Source: Aphrocallistes beatrix
Taxonomy: Eukaryota; Porifera; Hexactinellida; Sceptrulophora; Aphrocallistidae
Reading direction: 5' to 3'
Assembly: GCA_963281255.1 (NCBI GenBank)
Contig: OY725502.1
Span: 3,844,001 to 3,908,000, forward strand
Length of the DNA stretch: 64,000 nucleotides
This document shows positions 43,401 through 51,380 of the stretch, one piece after another. How positions within the stretch are numbered: the first letter of the stretch is position 1; each line of letters begins with the position of its first letter. Made by a program: the position numbers and the translations under genes. The notes beneath the pieces were generated by a model. It saw only the letters and a program-made list of their open reading frames with translations. It was not told where the DNA came from and made no database searches.

Positions 43401-45540
43401 TTACATCGGTTATCCTGTTATCACAAAGGAAAGAAAGTTCGTTGTCTGTAGAATTGCTCTTCGCATGGACAATCTTTCTGAGACTGAAATTTTACAAAAA
43501 GTTGAAATTGAAGAGGACTTAAATGAAGATCTTTTAATCCAAATTATGCTTTCTCAGACTTCAGAACCCCTTGAAGCATATCTATATCTTAGAATAATCG
43601 ATCTTGCAGTATCTCTTTCCGAAGATTCTACTCTCATCCATTTTGCTGCACAATATGGTACACACCAAGTTGTTTCTTTCTTAATTTCCAAATTTAATGC
43701 GCTTCCTGCATTTAAATATGAAAGACAAGATGAAGACGGAAATAGCATTTTACATCGTGCGATTGACAATGAAGATTTCGAGAGTGTTAATTTATTGTTG
43801 AAAAGGGTCCGAAATTATGAGAACTTGCCACCAACAGATCGAATTATTAACATAAAAAATAAAGAAGGCTATTCAGCATTAGATGTCGCTTTAGAAAAGG
43901 AGAGAATCGATGTGTTTCTTGAGTACATTAATATAGAAAATAATGCTATCCTCAACTATTTCGATCCTAGTCAAAACACATTATTGCATCATATTGTTGT
44001 TTCTCACAGACATCACACAGAAGTATGTCTCAATGCTTTAATAGAGAATATAAATAGTCGTGAAAATCAAAAGGAACGCTCTACTTTGATAAATGATGTT
44101 CCTTTAATTGATTGTTACTCTCATAACAAATACACAGCTCTACATCTTAGCATTTTATATGAGAATATCGTTGCGTTGGAGATTTTATCAGAAAAAGACG
44201 CTCAATTATCACTCACAACAGTAGATGACGAAAATTCAATTGTCCATCTTGCAGTGCTGTGCTTAAAAGATGAAAAATACCTGAAAATTGTCGTAGATGC
44301 AATACTTTCTGCTGATAAACCTGAGTATTACCAACTTCTCAATGAGAAAAATCATGATGGAAACTGTCCATTACATCTCGCAACTGCTGATGCGAAGTAC
44401 GAGTATGTTGAAGAATTGTTGAAACAGACAGATAAACCTGCCGATAAAACAGAGGAGTACACCAACGTACGTAATGAGCAACTTTATGTCAGGGATCAGA
44501 AAGGATATACACCTCTACATACGGCAACCCTACTTAACACTAAAGAAGCAATCAAAATAATCAACATCTTGTTTGAAACAGAAAAAAACTTGAATATAAT
44601 GGGTAGAACAATACTAAATCAGCGATGTAATGAAGGTAGAACTCCTCTACACCTCGCAATCTCGAAAGGGAGCCCAATCATAAAAGAGAATACTGAAACA
44701 GCAATCGATATCCTGGATCTCATATTCAAGCTTGCAGATGAAGTAGATCCTGAACTTGAATATCTCTTGTGCATAGATCATAATCTATGCTCTATCCTGC
44801 ACCACGCAGTCATAGTTAATAACTTTGAAATTTTTGAATGTGTGATTCAAAAACTAACCAATGTACTACCTCGCCTTGGACAACTTCTTTTGAACTTGCA
44901 AGATAAAGATGGAAGAACAGCCCTCATAATAGCCATCGGAACAGAAAATTTCGAGATCTTCGAGAAATTGTTGAAGTTGAATCCATCCCTACACTGTCGA
45001 GACCATGTGAATCAATGGACAGTTCTGCATCATGCAATTGACAAATATTCAAAAAGCACCACATTTTTTGATGAAATTAAGGAAAGTTTGGAGAAAGCAG
45101 AATTCCAGTCTTTAGTGAATATAATGGACAAAAATTACCACACTGCATTACATCTAGCTATGAAAAAAGGTAACGAACAAATAGTTGAATTGCTGATTAA
45201 TACACGTGCGAAAGTCGCTGTAGAGAAAGAATATGGTTCTGATACATATACTGTTGGAGCTTCTGGTGATAATCCTTTGGATGTAATGTTTGGGAGAGAG
45301 GGTCATGAAACGGATGTTCAGATGTACGTATTTCTTATCGCATATAGAATTGGTAGTAAACATTTAGTTTCAACTCTCCCTAATTTTGATGATACAAAAT
45401 TGTTAGATAATGAAGCTTTTAATCACAATGTTCAATTACACAAAGACTTTAAAGACGAAACCACAAAACTGGTTAGAAAGGTCGTTGCTAGTAAGTGCCC
45501 AGAACTTATCAAAATGATGCTCAAAGATAAGATAATTACC
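24610..45540 (+). repeat. Twelve copies of an uncharacterised ~100-residue domain within ankyrin supermodules
   Basis: Copies start near 24610, 26985, 28625, 30305, 32055, 33895, 35685, 37950, 39835, 41635, 43300 and 45205. Spacing is mostly 1.6-1.9 kb (550-630 residues). The shared pattern is a β-rich segment with xLAFxxxxG, then [FY]xGYxI, then YWVxTxLPxL and a T-K-I-F-like strand, then an acidic stretch, then KCRSxEPLxAAIxxKLI. Examples are YYVGLKIERNCYVVCLLPEL (copy 7) and YWVTSQMPGLKTTKIFEK (copy 9). The first copy and the last are the most divergent. Confidence 0.85.
37475..37842. other. Interruption between the two giant frames
   Basis: About 370 bases with stops in all frames. Codons immediately before the second frame's ATG (37828-37842) still read Y-F-C-S-I, matching the module consensus YFYSLN. 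The first frame ends GAHLECFKF at the equivalent site. A GT at 37461 and an AG at 37825-37826 (AATTAG) would remove almost exactly the extra DNA but join one base out of phase. The stronger donor AAG|GTATAG near 37484 lies past the stop. I see no AATAAA here. Confidence 0.6.
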
Positions 45541-48500
45541 AAAGAGTATGCTTCTGAAACAAAACTGATCTACATTGCAGCCCAAAATGGATCAAAAGCT
45601 GTCATGAGATATGTATGTGAAGTAGTAGAGGCTGACTTTGACTATGAATCACAAGACAACTCTGGGAATACTTTAATACATTATGCTGCGAAGAACACCA
45701 TTCCAAATATTAAAACTCTAAAATATGTGCTAAAGAGATCAGAAGAGTTCGAAAAGGCCAAAAAGGAGAAATCAGCACAAAAAATCATTAATTTTACTAA
45801 TAACAAAAATCGAAGTCCTCTCCAAATTAGCATAAATTCGAGAAAATACGAATTTTTCATTGCTTTGATTAATCGTGGTGCTAATTTGACTGAACAGAAT
45901 GACAAGGGCAATTCAATTCTCCATGTACTCTTACTAGAAAAAGACTCGAGCAAAAGCTCAAAATTTGAAGGAATAAAGATTGTTATAGATTCAATTCTCA
46001 AAAACGAAAAGCTCAAGAAAAAACTGAATACTTTGTTGAGCATCAAGAATCATAATGACTGCACAGTCCTCCAAATAGCCATCATGGAATGCCAAAATGA
46101 AATCGTGAAATTTCTGATTAAAAATAAAGCGAGTGTCAAAGATATTCAGTCACTAAACAGAAACACCATTCTACACATGGCAACGTTAAACGAGTGGGAT
46201 GAGTCAGATATGGAATGTATTTCCGCCGTTTTCAATGCTGTGAAACAACAAGATAAAGACAAGACTGTTTTACGTGTAAGAAACATTGACCTCGAAACGC
46301 CGTTGCATATATCAGTACGTGACAAGGAAAAAAACTTTATGATCAAATCCCTTCTGGACGTAGGTGTCCCGCTGGGAATTTCTAATCGAGAACGTAACAC
46401 TGCTTTACATGTAGCCGCCATAAACGAAGATCATAACACTCTTGAATTAATTATGCGCCATCTTATCAAAAAAGCCAAAGAACATCAACTTGCCGACCGA
46501 CGATTAGAGTATATGAGAGAATTGGTTCGAGAAAATAAGAATAAATTAATGCCGATTAGTATTCCGAAAAAGAAAAGAAACTTAAAGACAATGCTTCGTG
46601 CTTGGAACCACTATCACGAAGTAAACATGGGAGACGGGAGGCAAGGATTGTTAATCCACTTTGCTGTTTTCAATGAGAAAACTGAGTTAGTCGAAGGTAT
46701 CCTTGAAAGTATCAAAGAGATCGAGGAGCGACATGAAGTAGATAATCAAAATCTCCTTTCAAGTCGTGATACGGACGATCTGACTCCACTTCATGTCGCA
46801 GCTGAGATTGGTAATGAGCAGATCGTTGATTTGTTAATACATTATGGTGCAGACATCCAATTGAATAGTGCTCGGGGTGCCCCAGTGGAAATTGCAATGC
46901 AAAAAGATCACATCCACCTGGCGCTAAAATTTGTGAAAGCAGGTGCGAAAATTAACAAATATCTCGATCTATTAACATACGACAAAATCGACGACCGTGA
47001 TATTCAAGAGATCTTCGATAAGAATAAGATCAACGTGGAGAGACGGATCAGTTCAGCTGACTGCACCGTTATTCATTATGCGGCAAAGCAGAGTAGCGTA
47101 TCACGCATCGCACTGCTACTACGAAACAACATTGCCTTAACTGCTTCTGACAGAGACGGAAAACGTGTCTTACACTACGCGGTTCAGTACAGAGATGATT
47201 ACGATGTGTTAAAGTTCTTTCTAGACGAGGCCTCCAAACGAGATGAAGCAATTGAGCGAAAACTTGGGAGAGAATCGGAAGAAAACCGATTAGAATACGA
47301 AGAGTTGAATCTATCATTCATGGAAGCATTGTTCTATCATGATTTAGATGGCATCAACCCAGTAATGCTGGCAGCAAGTCTGGATAGGATCCAATTATTC
47401 AGACTACTCACCACATCCAAGTATGAGTATCTCCTTGACTCTTTGGATGCCTGTGATCCCGATGAGAATAACGTCATGCATTACCTAGCCAAACACAGAT
47501 CCATCAAAACGGCGAGGTATATCGTCCCACGCATCTACAAGTATGACGTCTATCTATTCACACGTATAATGAACGACAGAAATGTCCGAGGAGAAAGTCC
47601 TATAGACCTGGCTCGTAAACGAGGCTTGCAGGAAATGGTGGATCTCTTCATTGAGCATTGCGATTGTGAGTATTTTGAAGCTTGTCCTGACGTAGTGCAC
47701 AGGATGGTTAGAGGGAAAGACTTTCACAACTTTGAAAAAGTCCTCGATAAAACTGTAATTCAGGGCACACAGAAAGTTCAGATTGCCACAAAGCTAATGG
47801 ACTCGAACGAAGAAGGTGCTTATCCTAACTATGCTTATTTCAACTTCCACTTAGATGCGTTATGGCATAAGTTGTACAAATCGAACGAGATCAAGTTCAA
47901 GTACCATCCTATGGTAAAATTTCTCATTGAAGAAAAATCTAATATCTACAAATGGTGGTTTCTGATGCTGTTTTTGCTCTATCTATTTTCCTTTTATATT
48001 CCCTTAGTCATTGCACTCTCCTTAGCATCTTCTCGTTGTGATTACGAACTATTCCTGTATAATACTCCTGGAGACTATGCCCGTTTGACGTTCGAAATGT
48101 ATATCTTGATTTTCACTTGGGTGTACATGATGAATGAGGTAATTGAAATATTTGGCAAATATCTTTACTTTGAATCTCTGGACTACACAACCAACGATCT
48201 TCGTTACCAAAGAGGTCTTCAAGTCCAGTATTATGGCGATGAAGAATCGAACAAATTAACAAAACTAATACAGAATATAGTGAAGCAATTATTTTACGAA
48301 ATTCCAATCAAATTGAAGATGTATTTGTATAGATGGGAGCGTAGCGATAATTTTTTTATTCCTCGATTTTTACCACGTGCAATCTACCACCATTATTCCA
48401 ATACATACAACATGATCGATCTGAGCGGTGTTTTTCTTCTCCTCTTTCTTTTCTTTTTTCGTTTCTTGTTGTACTTTTCTAAATCTGCTGTGGTGGTTGA

Positions 48501-49461
48501 ATTGCATTGGGCAATTCAGGCTCTTACATTCACAGCATTTACATTAAAATTCTTCAAATACACCAAAATGATTCCATCACTTGGAATTTATATCGAGACG
48601 CTTTCGAATGTTCTTTCCAGAGACGTACCAAGATTTACTTTGGTTGTCTTAATTGTATTGATCGGATATACAGGAAGTATCCAACAGGTAGCTCGAACAT
48701 ACACATCTTCTCAATGCGAAAAGGGTAGCTGTTCATTTTCTGGTTGGTTCAACGACGATTCAATTCCATTTTCACCAATCACCACCCCATTGATTTCCGG
48801 GATTCTGTTCACGATAGATGGTGGACCTTCCAACTATGAGGGAAGTCTTCGTGATGTGTCGTTTATATTTTCTGTTCTTTATCTCATTTTCGCGTTCAGT
48901 ATCATTGTGATCCTCCTCAATGTTTTCATTGCACAACTTTCTCAAACCTATTCAGATATCAATTCAACGAAAGATCTTTGGGACTTCAAAGCAGATCTAG
49001 CATTAGAGTTTGAAACTCAGTCAAACATTCTGTTTGTTTTTACCCAACAAAATCCGCTTAAACGTTCTTTGAAAAGAATAATGGTTCAGAGCATCATAAT
49101 CCCAATTGATGTTTGGAAAGAATGTTGGGATTCATATCTCAAGAAGGTCAGTGATTCTACTTCCAGCGATGAAAGCAAACATTTACAAACTGAACAAGAT
49201 GATTCTAAAATTGAAAAACGACTATCTATTGAAGACATTCAAAATACAATTGACAAAATTCTAGATAAAAAAATACTTAAGCATGATGTGGGTACTGAAA
49301 CAGCCGAACCATCTGACGACAAAAATAAACAAGGACAAAACGAGGACCTGAAAAGCATGAAAAAGAAAATTGAACACATAGAAGATATGCTGAGTGATTT
49401 TGTGAAGGGACAAAACAAATCACAGCCAAAATCTGATACGCCTCAAGGAGTGAACAAATAA
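37843..49461 (+). CDS. Giant ankyrin-repeat TRP-like cation channel
   Basis: An intronless 3872-codon frame with an ATG start. It begins mid-module (LPPLQFAIYQKNNKAIEQLL). It carries five further copies of the unfamiliar ~100-residue domain (residues about 36-156, 664-766, 1264-1366, 1819-1921, 2454-2566) among many ankyrin repeats. Residues about 3366-3710 form a six-helix ion-transport domain: S1 starts KWWFLMLFLLYLFSFYIPLV, a re-entrant pore segment reads LISGILFTIDGGPSNYE, and S6 ends IVILLNVFIAQLSQTY, typical of TRP/Cav channels. The C-terminal ~90 residues are charged with a coiled coil (MKKKIEHIEDMLSDFVKG), which in TRPs supports tetramer assembly. Architecture resembles TRPA/NOMPC (ankyrin spring plus pore) but is several times longer. 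Gating stimulus and location are unknown. Confidence 0.88.
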   Translation: MDPNIPICQRSNNRLPPLQFAIYQKNNKAIEQLLKAGFSLTCKDKEGKLILTEHDTLPLYLIYINPGGIKQEFLRPKPRKKSFYAGFLMERESSIQWVVIKLPKLTKTIILEPSVKVYPLDVKSIATALEPIVKCRCPQPLLVAFKQKLIEPNAMLSNGMHLSQYISTHGTKEITKQYLGQCSETLYKGIGDQNSMIESAIDNPDVLKLLLDALSQKQNIIPLEESKIRDCLSNSLRLSVMSNDIKALNHLLDHVDRFNYTYPNDCETLIQITLAQGEKPEFIEAILNKISTLTNQDHTHIMDKSDAPIRFIDWKNSASHTALHISVLKDREQSLAILLRSSDISIPDNEGNSALHIAIKTQNFTMVECIVQQILEVDRGILNQPNELGCTPLHLAVESQNEKITVFLLEKGAAYNLTDNNGCTILHYAVKIRGVDARKRLINCILNHEKKVPTSKSLTHGFEKISGYTPLHLAVVLQYYNAVKLLLSADHECLKMQDKNGQTILHIAVTPKLNVCQYSLNLEPPNQEIFNLFLETIIEQEKILSDSDEIEERLSSYRDNGGKTVLHLCLKFQNIHALTKLLETNPCLNITDNAGNTLIHEAVLIQSDAGKGCLESLLKTIENIQPKEKQKDYFYALNDNGLTPLHSAIKENNKLAIECLIHHDIQLAFENADSLITLLDDGKDFSLDFLTKNSEFYVGYAITFHQVDYWVTSQMPGLKTTKIFEKKIIVHLNDSVESAIFVIIKCRSFEPLQAAIRKRLIDPEGRIDEKHMSQLVSKNATKEVMEFYIVEHNWALFDFPEEESMIECAISNDDNETLELLLQKLPNVDRQELPPMNNSTPTKQQLISLCLYKSIKKSVFNDDTEALKLLLKYNARVNYTYDPAKDTLLHLIVKNKVQDSFAKLILDKLKDTHEDHLKCFDDIPFIDAKNENGKTALHLSIETSQYTTFKTLLEYLPNLLIQDDNGDTALHHAVKVTQQLFVEDIIELSEKSCDVLEAKNNDGCTALHCSIDVAERSIVECLLKNGSNFYSTDHNQQTLLHHAVLLSNTHFRKAMVDLISQYENSTLQKCEIAQMQDYRKYCPLQLAVDLQLPDLIESLLLIDSGVLSLRDKLERSVLHLAILARENPENYEIQESIFGTILSGILTQEKNDGGQYIESRIINYQDSLGKTVLHYCLQLNDVNSLKKLLAASPDFGLKDLDGNTALHQAVVNYEYADCLYPLLNAMKDEHNNYFYSLNKRNLPPLQFAILNNNHPSIEILREYRFQLAFLNPNSDAITLCDEMEDFSLKFIYQTSTHLYYTGYEFKFNDIEYWVVSQLPELKVTWIFEKSDLIEPDISAEPALLKIMKCRSQEPLKAAFRNKLLFPNQQLDANTFLSQFAGRHATKEVMEFYLQVYRITLFNFGENNLSIIESAISNPELATLDLLLKALKKVDSTQEVIKTYILACLHNSLEFSVENDSSNALSLLLEYNSVPNDLYSSLKNTLLHQIILKNKKSEFISCLLDKIRVLENEHPDSTKIHNENFIDVKNGNSKTAMHLSIEYQQKSNLEMLLKYGPRLDVHDQNKNTALHLAVCIQKLEFVQMIVNEIIRTRRIEMMNAKNTQGCTPLHLAVYVGNVEITEYLLQNGSEFQVVDDCEQTILHYAVSVPIFSFEYPHIAVLILEKYPSLLKAIDKWKRTPLHLAVIQHNHNSFDSLLQAMNEIEMESSYDNRIISYQDYQGKTALHLSIQHQNFHALDRLLETNPCLHLEDEDKNTILHYATMQPNDGYSIHQVLLSIKTRFKDQFENYIYHTNNLKLTPLQLAIKHCHMKAIETLVIKFGVSIVHIDQTIIKLNSNSELPLRFYVSTSGYNQYYIGYPVITKERKFVVCRIALRMDNLSETEILQKVEIEEDLNEDLLIQIMLSQTSEPLEAYLYLRIIDLAVSLSEDSTLIHFAAQYGTHQVVSFLISKFNALPAFKYERQDEDGNSILHRAIDNEDFESVNLLLKRVRNYENLPPTDRIINIKNKEGYSALDVALEKERIDVFLEYINIENNAILNYFDPSQNTLLHHIVVSHRHHTEVCLNALIENINSRENQKERSTLINDVPLIDCYSHNKYTALHLSILYENIVALEILSEKDAQLSLTTVDDENSIVHLAVLCLKDEKYLKIVVDAILSADKPEYYQLLNEKNHDGNCPLHLATADAKYEYVEELLKQTDKPADKTEEYTNVRNEQLYVRDQKGYTPLHTATLLNTKEAIKIINILFETEKNLNIMGRTILNQRCNEGRTPLHLAISKGSPIIKENTETAIDILDLIFKLADEVDPELEYLLCIDHNLCSILHHAVIVNNFEIFECVIQKLTNVLPRLGQLLLNLQDKDGRTALIIAIGTENFEIFEKLLKLNPSLHCRDHVNQWTVLHHAIDKYSKSTTFFDEIKESLEKAEFQSLVNIMDKNYHTALHLAMKKGNEQIVELLINTRAKVAVEKEYGSDTYTVGASGDNPLDVMFGREGHETDVQMYVFLIAYRIGSKHLVSTLPNFDDTKLLDNEAFNHNVQLHKDFKDETTKLVRKVVASKCPELIKMMLKDKIITKEYASETKLIYIAAQNGSKAVMRYVCEVVEADFDYESQDNSGNTLIHYAAKNTIPNIKTLKYVLKRSEEFEKAKKEKSAQKIINFTNNKNRSPLQISINSRKYEFFIALINRGANLTEQNDKGNSILHVLLLEKDSSKSSKFEGIKIVIDSILKNEKLKKKLNTLLSIKNHNDCTVLQIAIMECQNEIVKFLIKNKASVKDIQSLNRNTILHMATLNEWDESDMECISAVFNAVKQQDKDKTVLRVRNIDLETPLHISVRDKEKNFMIKSLLDVGVPLGISNRERNTALHVAAINEDHNTLELIMRHLIKKAKEHQLADRRLEYMRELVRENKNKLMPISIPKKKRNLKTMLRAWNHYHEVNMGDGRQGLLIHFAVFNEKTELVEGILESIKEIEERHEVDNQNLLSSRDTDDLTPLHVAAEIGNEQIVDLLIHYGADIQLNSARGAPVEIAMQKDHIHLALKFVKAGAKINKYLDLLTYDKIDDRDIQEIFDKNKINVERRISSADCTVIHYAAKQSSVSRIALLLRNNIALTASDRDGKRVLHYAVQYRDDYDVLKFFLDEASKRDEAIERKLGRESEENRLEYEELNLSFMEALFYHDLDGINPVMLAASLDRIQLFRLLTTSKYEYLLDSLDACDPDENNVMHYLAKHRSIKTARYIVPRIYKYDVYLFTRIMNDRNVRGESPIDLARKRGLQEMVDLFIEHCDCEYFEACPDVVHRMVRGKDFHNFEKVLDKTVIQGTQKVQIATKLMDSNEEGAYPNYAYFNFHLDALWHKLYKSNEIKFKYHPMVKFLIEEKSNIYKWWFLMLFLLYLFSFYIPLVIALSLASSRCDYELFLYNTPGDYARLTFEMYILIFTWVYMMNEVIEIFGKYLYFESLDYTTNDLRYQRGLQVQYYGDEESNKLTKLIQNIVKQLFYEIPIKLKMYLYRWERSDNFFIPRFLPRAIYHHYSNTYNMIDLSGVFLLLFLFFFRFLLYFSKSAVVVELHWAIQALTFTAFTLKFFKYTKMIPSLGIYIETLSNVLSRDVPRFTLVVLIVLIGYTGSIQQVARTYTSSQCEKGSCSFSGWFNDDSIPFSPITTPLISGILFTIDGGPSNYEGSLRDVSFIFSVLYLIFAFSIIVILLNVFIAQLSQTYSDINSTKDLWDFKADLALEFETQSNILFVFTQQNPLKRSLKRIMVQSIIIPIDVWKECWDSYLKKVSDSTSSDESKHLQTEQDDSKIEKRLSIEDIQNTIDKILDKKILKHDVGTETAEPSDDKNKQGQNEDLKSMKKKIEHIEDMLSDFVKGQNKSQPKSDTPQGVNK

Positions 49462-49781
49462 ACTAAACATTCCCACTACATTATTACATTTTTTAATTAT
49501 TTTTCTTAACTCTTTTTTTCATATTATTCCTTGAAATATAACTTTTCATTTCTCATGTATTTATATCCCTAAATGTTCTATGGGCTCGTGTCCTGTGCTT
49601 TACGTATTTAAAACCAAATTTGCCTTGGGTCAATTCTATTTATAGTATAAACCCCACATTTATATAACTTCCCTGCCCAAAATGACTTTGAAATGAGTTA
49701 GCAACATCCCTGGTCCATACGAAGGATATCGTATTATTAATTAAAAGTACCCAAAGGAATCTTCCTTTGTGAACCTCATAG
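49462..49781. other. Intergenic with one copy of a dispersed repeat
   Basis: Separates the channel gene from the ZC2HC1-like gene. Positions about 49625-49705 share similarity (CAATTCTATTTATAGTA, then CATTTATAT, then AAATGACTTT) with 54608-54685. Confidence 0.55.
49625..49705. repeat. Dispersed repeat, copy 1
   Basis: About 75 bases are alignable with 54608-54685 in the last intron of the ZC3H14 gene, in the same orientation. The family is unknown. Confidence 0.6.
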
Positions 49782-51032
49782 ATGGCCTTGGCGTTTGCCC
49801 CTGTCACGGATTTATTTACAAAAAGCAAAATTCTGTGTGACAAACTTTCTTCTAGCTTAGTATTTCCAAGCAAAATGTCAGAAACACCGTTTCCGTTGTG
49901 TCCATGTAATACTTGCGGAAGAAGTTTTCATCCTGATGTAATCGAAAGGCATAGTAATGTATGTCAGAAAAGCATAAAAAGTTCACAGAAGAGGAAGACA
50001 TTTGATTCAACTAAGATGAGGGCAAGAGACACAGAGCTTGAAAAACTACAAAACGAACAAAAGTATATGCCGAATCATTTGAAACCAGAAAAACCCAAGT
50101 TGCCGGTCAAAAAGGCAAATTGGAGAGCGAAACATGACGATTTTATCAAAACAATTCGTGCGGCTCGAGGAGAAGACACAGTTCCCAGTCAGATGCAGAA
50201 AGAAGCAACCCCCTATGTCAATCCTGATTACGTTCAGTGTCAATATTGTTCAAGACACTTCAATGAAGGAGCCGCAGAAAGGCACATTCCATTTTGTAAG
50301 GACAAACAAAATAGGATACAACAAAAAGGTCCTGACAAAGCTGGAGATGCTTCAGATAGAATGTCGAAAAGGACTCAATACAAAGCACCTTTGCCTAAAT
50401 CTGCTCAGAAAAAAATGCCCGTTCCAAGGACCAAAGATGCGAAAACCCGATCACTTCACGAAGGAATGGAATCTAACCACAGTTCGATTCCTATGCCCAA
50501 TTCGAATCGTAATAAACAGTTTATTAGACACGATACCTCAGGTGGTGGTGGTGGTGATCTATCTTCGACGAGGGATTTATCTAAAGATAAACGACCACCC
50601 ATAGTGAAAAAAGATTTCCATAAGCCATCACTTCACAGTAGAGGGTCCGAGGCAAACTCTAATAACTCGCATCAGGATGTGAATATAAGGGAAAGATCTG
50701 TTGAAAAAAGGAGGGACAGGCGAACCTTCAACAGAAATGATGGCGGCATCAATCAAATTACATCAGATATTCCAATATCAACATCAGATTCCTCACAATC
50801 AATGTACTCAAATAACCTTCCATATAATTTCCCTTCTCAGTTGCCTTCACTTCGCAAAAAGAGTCACTCGGCCAGTTCGCTAGGCAGTAATGAGAGCAAT
50901 GGTAGTTCGCATAGGGATGTGCCACTCAATGAGTATGGCACTCCGATGGCTAAATTTTGTTATGAATGTGGTGGGCGATATCCTGTTCCTCAGGCGAAAT
51001 TCTGCTGTATGTGTGGAACTCAGCGGATATAA
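49782..51032 (+). CDS. ZC2HC1-type (FAM164) zinc-finger protein
   Basis: Intronless, 416 residues from the first ATG. The alternative ATG at 49875 (MSETPFPLCPCNTCGR) is closer to family starts and is my preferred start. Two C2HC fingers are clear: CNTCGRSFHPDVIERHSNVC, followed by KKRKTFD-like KRKTFDST, and CQYCSRHFNEGAAERHIPFC. Between them is the family's NWRAKHDDFIKTIRAARG block. A long serine-rich region follows, and the C-terminus adds a double CxxC zinc ribbon (FCYECGGRYPVPQAKFCCMC). ZC2HC1 proteins are conserved in ciliated eukaryotes and often flagellum/basal-body associated; the exact role is unclear. The terminal zinc ribbon is not something I recall from vertebrate ZC2HC1A. Confidence 0.88.
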   Translation: MALAFAPVTDLFTKSKILCDKLSSSLVFPSKMSETPFPLCPCNTCGRSFHPDVIERHSNVCQKSIKSSQKRKTFDSTKMRARDTELEKLQNEQKYMPNHLKPEKPKLPVKKANWRAKHDDFIKTIRAARGEDTVPSQMQKEATPYVNPDYVQCQYCSRHFNEGAAERHIPFCKDKQNRIQQKGPDKAGDASDRMSKRTQYKAPLPKSAQKKMPVPRTKDAKTRSLHEGMESNHSSIPMPNSNRNKQFIRHDTSGGGGGDLSSTRDLSKDKRPPIVKKDFHKPSLHSRGSEANSNNSHQDVNIRERSVEKRRDRRTFNRNDGGINQITSDIPISTSDSSQSMYSNNLPYNFPSQLPSLRKKSHSASSLGSNESNGSSHRDVPLNEYGTPMAKFCYECGGRYPVPQAKFCCMCGTQRI

Positions 51033-51380
51033 GTTACCTCTCTGTACCCTTCTTTTTCGAAATCACCTTTTTTGTCCAACTTCTATATACAATATTGATG
51101 TGTGTCTGTTATGTATTGTAAGGTACACAAATTATATTGAACAATCTCAAGCTTCAACGCGACTTATTTGTTTAATTATATGTGATTTTTTACTATAAGT
51201 ATACTTTGTGAAAATATCGTTATATATAGCCATGGTTACCTCTACTCACCACAGGCTTATTTCTAAAATACTAAAATTGAAAGTAGAAAAAAATATTTTA
51301 TTGACAGCTTAATCGGTCTTATAGTGTGTTATAAAAAATAGCCTAATTTTATTATTTACTTTTTTAAATATTTAGTCCAT
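51033..51380. other. Intergenic between ZC2HC1-like and ZC3H14
   Basis: AT-rich. It includes the 3' end of the upstream gene and the ZC3H14 promoter. No other feature was seen. Confidence 0.5.

Noticed and set aside
24610-45540. Giant frames as bacterial or viral ankyrin contamination
   Set aside because: They lie between intron-containing eukaryotic genes, share the same AT-rich composition and end in an animal-type TRP pore.
23930-49461. Latrotoxin-like secreted ankyrin toxin
   Set aside because: Ankyrin arrays are long as in latrotoxins, but the second frame ends in a six-helix TRP/Cav pore with a coiled-coil tail. I saw no signal peptide or latrotoxin N-terminal helical domain.
50134-50604. 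156-codon frame overlapping the ZC2HC1-like gene
   Set aside because: An alternative frame of a well-supported zinc-finger gene; composition is that of a shadow.
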